Positions 57,650 through 64,000 of a DNA stretch of 64,000 bases are shown one piece after another. Location of the stretch: assembly GCF_008974265.1 (NCBI RefSeq), contig NZ_BKZW01000001.1, positions 1,426,001 through 1,490,000 of the forward strand, read 5' to 3'. The notes beneath the pieces were generated by a model that saw only the letters and a program-made list of their open reading frames with translations, ran no database searches and was not told the origin of the DNA. Made by a program: the position numbers and the translations under genes. Numbering within the stretch: position 1 is the first letter of the stretch; every line of letters begins with the position of its first letter. The stretch comes from Dictyobacter vulcani. GTDB taxonomy: Bacteria > Chloroflexota > Ktedonobacteria > Ktedonobacterales > Ktedonobacteraceae.

Positions 57650-60358
57650 ATGCCCATGATCTATCTCGATCACCTGTTAAAAGCGACTCAGGGTACGCTG
57701 GGTCAACGGAGCAAGCATACACACTTTCAGGCCTTCAACCATGATACCCGACAACTGGCACCAGATGAGCTCTTCGTGGCAGTACGAGGTGAGCGAGGAA
57801 ATGGTCATGATCATTTGCTGGATGCTGTCCGTAAAGGTGCCAGCGGACTTCTCGTTGAAGGGCTGGCATTTCAACAATTGTCCGAACAAACCCGCTCTGC
57901 TTTGTCCCAGGAAGAAATTACAATTATTGTGGTTGAGGATACACGCCTGGCTTTACAACATTATGCCAGCGCTATCTTGCAAATCTGGCATCCTACCGTG
58001 ATTGCGGTCACGGGAAGTGTGGGCAAGACCAGCACCAAAGAAGCGATTGCCAATGTATTATCATGCCAGTTTAACACCTTCCGCAGCTGGCAAAACTACA
58101 ATGACACCCTCGGCATCCCCCTATCCCTGGGTAGGCTTGAGGCCCGGCATGAGTATGCCGTGATTGAACTTGGCTGTGACCATCCAGGAGAAATCGCCGC
58201 CCTCTGCCGTATGCTCCAGCCCCAGATCGGTGTGCTGACCAACATCAGTCCCGTCCAGCTCCAATATTTCAGCTCGCTTGAACATCTCGCGTTTGAACTA
58301 AGCACGCTGCTCACCAGTCTGCCTGCTGGAGGACACTTTTTCTATAATCAGGACGATCCAACTATTCAAGCATTGTTAGCCCAATATGTCCGCGATACCC
58401 CTTCACCCATCACATGTCATCCTTTCTTAGAGAACATTCCCGAGGGTTTGAGCGCCCAACAACTGGTGACCGCAGTAACCTGGCAGGGTGTCCAGGGCAG
58501 CATTGTACGGCCAGAGGCACGAGAACATGCCACTGATGTTGAGGCTCCTGAAAAAGAGGGCCAGCAGTACATCCAGCTGAGTTCCCAACTATTAGGACGG
58601 CATCACTTTGATACGATGCTGGCCGCCTATCAGATCGGGCTCAGCCGTGGCATCTTTCCAACCCACGTTGAACAGGCGCTGACAGACCTGAAGCCGCTCG
58701 TCGGCAGACTCAATCCACTCCCCGGTGTACGACAATCAATGTTGCTGGACGATAGCCATAACGCCACTCCGGCCTCGACCGCCGCAGGACTGCAGACATT
58801 AAGCACCCTGGCACCTGCTGGCAGCCAGCGTATCGCGATCCTGGGTGATATGCTGCACCTGGGCGATTACGAAGAGGAGGCCCACCGTAGTATTGGACGC
58901 CAGGTTGCCGAACATGTCGATTATCTGATTACGCGCGGCGAATGGGCCGCCTTGATCGCGGAAGAAGCCCAATTAGCAGGTATGCCGGTTGAACGGATCA
59001 TTATGACCTCAACCCACGAAGACGCAGCCCAGGCCGCGCGTCGTCTGCTGAGTGCACTGCCCACTAGCACTACATCATCCAGCACAGACCTTGAGAACCT
59101 CAACGCGGTCATCCTGATCAAAGGTTCTGAAGAGACGCGCATGGAACGAGTAACCGAGCTCTTAATGGCCCGTCCCTGGGAGGCCTCCGAACTCCTGGTA
59201 CGTCAGACTCCTGGTTGGAAAAAAACCTTCTTTATGCATGCAGAACGCCCTACCTGGGTCGAGATAGATCTGAACGCGATTGGCAGCAATACACGTCACA
59301 TCGCCTCGCTGGTAGGTCCACAGACCAGCGTTCTGGTTGCCCTCAAAGCCGATGCTTATGGCCATGGTGCCCTCAAAGTCGCGCGTACAGTCCTGCAAAA
59401 CGGGGCCAGCATGTTAGGGGTCGCCACCGTCAGCGAAGCCATACCACTACGTGAAGCCCACATCAACGCCCCGATCCTGGTCTTTGGCTATGTGCCCCGC
59501 TGGCAGATGCGCGAAGCGCTACGCCTGGGTGTCAGCGTCACCATCTACTCTAAAGAAGAAGCCCAGGCCCTCTCACGAGCAGCGATCGCCCTGGATAAGG
59601 TCGTCAAAGTCCATGTCAAGGTTGATACTGGCATGGGACGACTGGGTATTCGTTATGAGGAGCGCGAAAAGATTTTAGAACTGGTACGCACAGCCAGGCA
59701 TCTTCCAGGACTTGAGCTCGAAGGCATCTATACCCATTTTGCCCAGGCCGACGCCGAAGATCAGGCACATGTGCAGATGCAGTTATCCCGTTTCCAGGAA
59801 ATACTTCAGGCGCTGGATGCCGAAGAATTGCGGCCGCCCATTGTACATGCGGCCAATAGCGCGGCGACATTGATGCTGCCCGAAGCACGCTTTGATATGG
59901 TCAGACCAGGCATCGCCATCTACGGCCTGGAGCCATCACCCAGCGTACACCTGCCTGAAGGTTTCCGGCCAGCCCTCTCATTCAAGACCCAGGTCTCACA
60001 GGTCAAGTGGATTCCAGCCGGTGAGGGCATCAGTTATGGTAGTACCTACATCACCGAAAAACCAACCTGTATCGCTGTTCTGCCCGTTGGCTATGCCGAT
60101 GGCTTTCGCCGTGGACCCCAGAACTGGCAGAGCGTGCTTATCCACGGACAGGAAGCCCCCATCTTAGGTCGAGTCTGCATGGATCAGTGCATGGTGGATG
60201 TCACCCATATTCCACAAACACGCATGGGTGACGAGGTCGTGCTGATTGGACGCCAGGGAGAAATGACACTGAGTGCGGAAACGGTCGCTGAGCGTCTCGG
60301 TTCCTTCAACTATGAAGTAGTATCAGGGATTCTGGCCCGCGTGCCCCGCGTCGATTAA
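57650..60358 (+). CDS. murF/alr: Bifunctional MurF ligase - alanine racemase
   Basis: The 902-residue fusion joins two steps of cell-wall precursor synthesis. The N-terminal half (about 1-510) is UDP-N-acetylmuramoyl-tripeptide:D-Ala-D-Ala ligase, with the ATP-binding VTGSVGKTSTKEAI (about 118-131), NYNDTLGIPLSLG, ELGCDHPGEIAAL and DDSHNATPAS. The C-terminal half (about 529-902) is a PLP-dependent alanine racemase, with the PLP lysine in ALKADAYGHGAL (about 566), KVDTGMGRLGI, and the second catalytic Tyr in GISYGSTY (about 795). Alr makes D-Ala, the building block of the D-Ala-D-Ala that MurF attaches. Such fusions are known in Bacteroidetes. ATG 57650 or 57656 could start it. Confidence 0.93.
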   Translation: MPMIYLDHLLKATQGTLGQRSKHTHFQAFNHDTRQLAPDELFVAVRGERGNGHDHLLDAVRKGASGLLVEGLAFQQLSEQTRSALSQEEITIIVVEDTRLALQHYASAILQIWHPTVIAVTGSVGKTSTKEAIANVLSCQFNTFRSWQNYNDTLGIPLSLGRLEARHEYAVIELGCDHPGEIAALCRMLQPQIGVLTNISPVQLQYFSSLEHLAFELSTLLTSLPAGGHFFYNQDDPTIQALLAQYVRDTPSPITCHPFLENIPEGLSAQQLVTAVTWQGVQGSIVRPEAREHATDVEAPEKEGQQYIQLSSQLLGRHHFDTMLAAYQIGLSRGIFPTHVEQALTDLKPLVGRLNPLPGVRQSMLLDDSHNATPASTAAGLQTLSTLAPAGSQRIAILGDMLHLGDYEEEAHRSIGRQVAEHVDYLITRGEWAALIAEEAQLAGMPVERIIMTSTHEDAAQAARRLLSALPTSTTSSSTDLENLNAVILIKGSEETRMERVTELLMARPWEASELLVRQTPGWKKTFFMHAERPTWVEIDLNAIGSNTRHIASLVGPQTSVLVALKADAYGHGALKVARTVLQNGASMLGVATVSEAIPLREAHINAPILVFGYVPRWQMREALRLGVSVTIYSKEEAQALSRAAIALDKVVKVHVKVDTGMGRLGIRYEEREKILELVRTARHLPGLELEGIYTHFAQADAEDQAHVQMQLSRFQEILQALDAEELRPPIVHAANSAATLMLPEARFDMVRPGIAIYGLEPSPSVHLPEGFRPALSFKTQVSQVKWIPAGEGISYGSTYITEKPTCIAVLPVGYADGFRRGPQNWQSVLIHGQEAPILGRVCMDQCMVDVTHIPQTRMGDEVVLIGRQGEMTLSAETVAERLGSFNYEVVSGILARVPRVD

Positions 60359-60383
60359 TTCTTTTCATTCGTGGTACCTACTG

Positions 60384-60520
60384 CTCTGTCAACGTGGATG
60401 CGCAAGGCAGGGGTGCAGGGGATGGCCATCCCCGGACGGGGTTCCAGGGCTGTCCCCTGGCCTCCCTCCCCCTTTCCCGCCCGCGTAGCGGGCTCATCTT
60501 TCTCATGGAGCCTGACAGAG
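60384..60520. repeat. GC-rich intergenic element with inverted ends and G-quadruplex motif
   Basis: An imperfect inverted repeat (CTCTGTCA at 60384-60391 against TGACAGAG at 60513-60520) encloses very GC-rich hairpins: GGGGATGGCCATCCCC, CCAGGG/CCCTGG and GCCCGCGTAGCGGGC. The minus strand at 60454-60478 has four G-runs of three or more with short loops. It looks like a REP/MITE-type element; the rest of the 313-base gap holds nothing I recognise. Confidence 0.6.
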
Positions 60521-60671
60521 TACTACAACTATAGGCAAAGATCATACGTAACAGAAAGGGACGATGTAAACCCATGCATGGATACATAAATATCCATGCC
60601 AGCAGATTGCCGATATCCAGATTGGTATCAACGTTTACAAGCATAATTGTACATGGATGGTGAGGTTGATA

Positions 60672-61652
60672 ATGCAAGAAACTACACATGAAATGAATTC
60701 CACCACAAAAAAACAAAAGATAAAAGCAATTTTAATCGCCAATCCAACTTCGGGCAGTTATACCATGCATGAACATCAGATCAAACAGATCATTTCAACC
60801 CTTCATCAACATGGTTGGCAGGCTGATCTTAAATTAACTCAGGCCGGTGGCGATGCCCGCAGAATAGCCAGTGAGGCGGTTGAGCAAAAGATCGATGTCG
60901 TGATCGCTATCGGAGGAGACGGCACCATCCATGAAATCATTCAGTCATTAGCGGGCAGTGAGACGGCCCTGGGAGTATTACCCAGCGGGACCGTCAACGT
61001 CTGGGCACGCGAGGTAGGCATTTCACTGGACCTCAATAAGGCCAGCAATGTCCTGCTCAATGGACAGACGCGCCGTATCGATCTGGGAAAAATTGATGAT
61101 CGCTATTTCCTGCTTATGGTAGGTATTGGAGTGGATGGTGAGGTCACCCATGCCGTCGAGAAGAAGCCGGTAAAACGCCTGGGTGTGATTGGTTATTTGC
61201 TGGTCGCAGCCTGGTGGGGCGCCCGCTATCCCGCCTTTCGCGCGGCTATCGCCCTCAACAATCAAGTCATTAAAGTTCATGCCCTGCAAGTAATTATTGG
61301 CAATACCCAGTTGTATGGGGGCGCAATGAAATATACCTGGGAAGCCAAATGTGATGATGGCGTACTGGATATCTGTGTGATACGTCGACAAAATATCTTA
61401 CGCCGCTTACCGGTGCTACTGGATTTCCTGTTGCGGCGCCCACAACGCAAACAATGGGTCCGCTATGAGACCAGCGATACACTCAAAATTACGACCACTG
61501 AACCGGTTGCTATTCAAGTGGATGGAGAACCAATCGGTCATACCAGCACATCAGAAGAGCAGCCAACCTGCATAAGCGTCGTACCACAGGCATTAAAAGT
61601 GATCGTGCCACAAATATTGCCAAAAGATCTGTTCTCTCAGCCCCCGCTGTAA
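60672..61652 (+). CDS. Diacylglycerol-kinase-family lipid kinase (YegS/DagK-like)
   Basis: The 326-residue protein has the DAGK catalytic signatures: AILIANPTSGS, the nucleotide-binding AIGGDGTIHEIIQSL (about 78-92), LGVLPSGTVNVWAREVGI and the second-domain VGIGVDGEVTHAVEKK, then a C-terminal beta sandwich ending VQVDGEPI-like (IQVDGEPIGH). Members phosphorylate diacylglycerol or related lipids at the inner membrane face. The frame starts at 60657, but ATG 60672 has GGTGAGG at six bases and is preferred. The exact lipid is unknown. Confidence 0.88.
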   Translation: MQETTHEMNSTTKKQKIKAILIANPTSGSYTMHEHQIKQIISTLHQHGWQADLKLTQAGGDARRIASEAVEQKIDVVIAIGGDGTIHEIIQSLAGSETALGVLPSGTVNVWAREVGISLDLNKASNVLLNGQTRRIDLGKIDDRYFLLMVGIGVDGEVTHAVEKKPVKRLGVIGYLLVAAWWGARYPAFRAAIALNNQVIKVHALQVIIGNTQLYGGAMKYTWEAKCDDGVLDICVIRRQNILRRLPVLLDFLLRRPQRKQWVRYETSDTLKITTTEPVAIQVDGEPIGHTSTSEEQPTCISVVPQALKVIVPQILPKDLFSQPPL

Positions 61653-61723
61653 CGTATTATAACTACACTATCCATCGCGATAGATGGGTAATACAGTGGC
61701 CTTGCAGAGGAGAGAAAAAGAGT

Positions 61724-63475
61724 ATGGCCAAATCTATATTACAGGATCAACAGCGCGTCCTGTTACAACAAGAGAAGCAATTGGCAATTGAGCTGGCAAG
61801 CTGTTTAGAAAACTTTGAAGGCGGCGAGCCGTATGAACAGACCCTGCGACAGGTCACAGCTTCGCTTGATGATTTATTCCTGCTGGTCATTGTAGGCGAA
61901 TTTAATGCGGGCAAATCTGCGTGCATTAACGCCCTGCTGCACAGCGACGTGCTGGAAGAAGGCGTCATCCCCACCACCCATCAGGTAACCATCTTGCGCC
62001 ATGGTGAGGAACAATCCCAACGCCTGCTCGCACAAGACATCCTGGAAATCGATTATCCTGCAGAGTTTTTACGTGATATCAGTATTGTAGATACCCCGGG
62101 CGTCAACGCCGTTTTACAGGAGCATCAGCGTCTGACCGAAGATTTTGTGCCACGCAGTGATCTGATCCTTTTTATTACTTCGACCGATCGCCCCTTTACC
62201 CAGAGCGAAAAAACCTTCCTGGAACGTATTCGCTCCTGGGGGAAAAAGGTCGTTTTTGTCCTCAACAAGATCGATCTGCTGCGCACGCCAGATGAATTAC
62301 AAAAAATCACCACGTTTATCGCCAACAATTGTCAGCAACTCCTGGGCTTCCAGGCAGACATTTTTCCTGTCTCTGCTATGCAAGCGCAGAAAGCCCGCAC
62401 CGCAGTGGGACACGATGCACTGGATCTCTGGGAGCGCAGCCGCTTTGGCAAGCTTGAAGAATATCTGTTTGAAACGCTGGATGCCGAAGAACGCGTACGT
62501 ATCAAGCTTCTCAGTCCGCTCGGCGTCATGCAACGCCTGCTGCATCAGACACGCACCTCGGTCGAAGAACGGGCCAAACTCCTGGCAGAGGATTCCCGTA
62601 CCGTGTCCAATATCGAAGAGCAGCTCAAATTTTATCGCGAGGATATGGAGCGAAACTTCAAGCATCGGCTGACCGAGATCGCAAATATTATATTGGAGAT
62701 GCGCCAGCGTGGTGATTACTTCTTCGACGATACGATGCGCCTGCGCCGCATCCTGGATCTGGTACAGGGCGAACGCATTCGGCGCGAGTTTGAAAACGAA
62801 GTCCTGGGAGATAGCGCGGCCCGTATTGAGCAGGCGGTACAGGAAATGATTGACTGGATGGTCGAACAGGAACATCACTTCTGGCAAAGCGTCATGGAAT
62901 ACCTGGATCAGCGCCGTGAGGTCAGTTTGCGCCGTGAAGATAAAATGATCGGCACCGTCAGCCGACAATTTGATTATAACCGCCGCGTCCTCTTACAGTC
63001 CGTCTCACGTACAGTCACTGGCGTCGTCAACACGTATGATCCAGAAACCGAAACATTCCAACTGGCACAGGATATGCGTAGTACCGTCGCCCAGGCAGTA
63101 ATTACGGGAGCGGGCGGTGTCGGTCTGGGTGCACTGATTGTGGCTTTTATGGGCACACTGGCAGCCGACGTTACCGGTATTATCGCTGGCCTCGGTCTCT
63201 TACTGGTTGGATATGGTATTATCCCACTACGCCGTAAACAGGCCAAAAAAGCCTTTGGCGACAAAATGACTGAGTTACAAACCAACCTGACCAATGCCAT
63301 GAGCGAGCAATTCCGCAAAGAACTCCATAACTCGGTCGAGCGCATCGAGGATGCGATTGCGCCCTATACGCGCTTCGTGCGGTCAGAACAGCAAAAAACA
63401 GTCGAGGTCCAGAGTCGTATCACTCGCTTAGATAATGACATCAACGCCATCAAAAATGAGATAGAGAAACACTAA
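61724..63475 (+). CDS. Bacterial dynamin-like GTPase
   Basis: Large membrane-remodelling GTPase of 583 residues. G1 is GEFNAGKS (about 58-65), G2 lies around VIPTTHQVT, G3 is DTPGVN (about 122) and G4 is LNKIDLL (about 180). A long helical region follows, then a hydrophobic paddle of two closely spaced membrane segments (about 460-500: GLGALIVAFMGTLAADVTGI, AGLGLLLVGYGIIPL) and a helical C-terminus. This order matches the bacterial dynamin-like proteins that bind or fuse membranes. It follows the lipid kinase by 72 bases on the same strand, which fits a membrane-homeostasis pair. ATG 61724 is preceded by a GGAGAG ribosome binding site. Confidence 0.9.
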   Translation: MAKSILQDQQRVLLQQEKQLAIELASCLENFEGGEPYEQTLRQVTASLDDLFLLVIVGEFNAGKSACINALLHSDVLEEGVIPTTHQVTILRHGEEQSQRLLAQDILEIDYPAEFLRDISIVDTPGVNAVLQEHQRLTEDFVPRSDLILFITSTDRPFTQSEKTFLERIRSWGKKVVFVLNKIDLLRTPDELQKITTFIANNCQQLLGFQADIFPVSAMQAQKARTAVGHDALDLWERSRFGKLEEYLFETLDAEERVRIKLLSPLGVMQRLLHQTRTSVEERAKLLAEDSRTVSNIEEQLKFYREDMERNFKHRLTEIANIILEMRQRGDYFFDDTMRLRRILDLVQGERIRREFENEVLGDSAARIEQAVQEMIDWMVEQEHHFWQSVMEYLDQRREVSLRREDKMIGTVSRQFDYNRRVLLQSVSRTVTGVVNTYDPETETFQLAQDMRSTVAQAVITGAGGVGLGALIVAFMGTLAADVTGIIAGLGLLLVGYGIIPLRRKQAKKAFGDKMTELQTNLTNAMSEQFRKELHNSVERIEDAIAPYTRFVRSEQQKTVEVQSRITRLDNDINAIKNEIEKH

Positions 63476-63505
63476 ACCAGCGCAATCTCTGGCCTGGTGT
63501 TTCTC
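63464..63505. terminator. Terminator overlapping the end of the dynamin-like gene
   Basis: GAGAAACAC (63464-63472) pairs with GTGTTTCTC (63497-63505), with further CCAG/CTGG pairing inside the loop. The left arm includes the last codons of the gene. Confidence 0.75.
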
Positions 63506-63532
63506 TATGAGATGGAACCATGTATGTAAAAT

Positions 63533-63952
63533 TTAAAGATTAAAGATGAGATTAATCAAACAGATGGCGCCGCAAATCATGCCCAGCGCGAGTATAGATA
63601 TAGCAGAACTGAGTCCAGTGGTAAAGAGTACCGGAACTAATGGAACCAGGATACCGAGCGAGACGATAGACAGTGCCAGCCGCTGAGCAGGAGATGATTT
63701 CGCGCGCTGACTTGAGGCCTGACGCAACTTGCCATTGAATTGATCATTATGAGGCAAGCGCTGGGCAATACGCTGTGAGATGGCTTCAATAAAGTTATCA
63801 TCCATAAAGGTGTTAGCGCCTGGCGCTTGCGTATAAGGTGGTCGGGTATGCTCATACGCTGGTGGATTCTGACGAACCTCCTGATTTCCCTCATAACCCT
63901 GATATGAATCGGAATGAGGTCGCTGCTGCTCAGAATTCATCTGTGGTGTCAT
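63533..63952 (-). CDS. Small membrane protein of unknown function
   Basis: I do not recognise this 139-residue protein. The first 90 residues are hydrophilic and rich in Gln, Pro, Ser and Tyr (DSYQGYEGNQEV, PPYTQAPGANTF), with a helical FIEAISQRIAQRLP stretch. The C-terminus has two hydrophobic segments (about 92-112 LALSIVSLGILVPLVPVLFT and 118-138). It could be a membrane protein with a cytoplasmic interaction tail. ATG 63952 has an AAAAGGGG ribosome binding site at eight bases; the frame extends to 63976. It converges with the dynamin-like gene. Confidence 0.72.
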   Translation of the reverse strand: MTPQMNSEQQRPHSDSYQGYEGNQEVRQNPPAYEHTRPPYTQAPGANTFMDDNFIEAISQRIAQRLPHNDQFNGKLRQASSQRAKSSPAQRLALSIVSLGILVPLVPVLFTTGLSSAISILALGMICGAICLINLIFNL

Positions 63953-64000
63953 CCTGTAAACCCCTTTTGCAATCATTTATAGCATAAAAAACCTTCTAAA

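Overview
The window reads as a chromosomal segment of a Ktedonobacteria-like member of the Chloroflexota. This is an inference from gene content: many Hanks-type Ser/Thr kinases with extracytoplasmic sensor domains, a single-chain alpha2-type glycyl-tRNA synthetase under a T-box, an XPB-type helicase, a HelY/Ski2-like helicase, a MurF-Alr fusion, an hrcA-dnaK-dnaJ operon and proline-rich linkers everywhere. Base composition is close to balanced, genes are densely packed, and most transcription units end in long perfect hairpins.

Layout. 1-1.4 kb: C-terminal part of a membrane sensor protein cut by the left edge. 1.4-7.3 kb: EEP-family phosphohydrolase, T-box-controlled glyS, Ski2-like helicase. 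7.7-14.4 kb: two Ser/Thr kinases, a kinase-less sensor protein that shares the juxtamembrane block and ectodomain of the first kinase, and a small membrane protein. 14.8-24.8 kb: an ABC-2 ATPase and, 7.5 kb away, a matching-type ABC-2 permease. Between them lies a possible peptide-secretion locus: a C39-peptidase ABC exporter, a minimal membrane-fusion protein and a double-glycine precursor on the minus strand, diverging from an ECF sigma factor, its membrane partner and two surface-type proteins. 24.9-29.7 kb (minus): CopC-CopD protein, BNR-repeat lipoprotein and YVTN beta-propeller, likely one operon. 30-33.8 kb: RNase III, DNA methyltransferase, B12-binding mutase subunit and MeaB, overlapping or nearly abutting. 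33.9-35.8 kb: a membrane-tethered Clp N-domain protein and an XPB-like helicase. 35.8-42.5 kb (minus): pseudokinase, kinase, kinase, all with the same ectodomain type. 42.8-44.4 kb: an IS4-type element. 44.6-49.4 kb (minus): hrcA-dnaK-dnaJ without grpE. 49.6-56 kb (minus): two tandem class A penicillin-binding proteins. 56.3-64 kb: dprA, a tiny pyrophosphohydrolase remnant, murF-alr fusion, a diacylglycerol-kinase-like lipid kinase, a dynamin-like GTPase and a small membrane protein.

Sequence quality matters here. Several genes are broken at homopolymer runs where one added base restores a clearly conserved protein (25165-25169, 27823-27827, 42167-42170). The stretch 26945-27420 looks like two low-quality contig ends joined without merging their overlap, because each half is a noisy copy of good sequence on the far side. 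These breaks should be treated as probable errors before being called pseudogenes.

The best candidates for something undescribed are the peptide/ECF-sigma locus (15.7-22.8 kb), the kinase/pseudokinase operon with a shared ectodomain, the apparently split kinase-sensor pair (10.1-13.9 kb), and a short Gly-Leu-Leu motif shared by kinase linkers and the cytoplasmic tails of the two PBPs.
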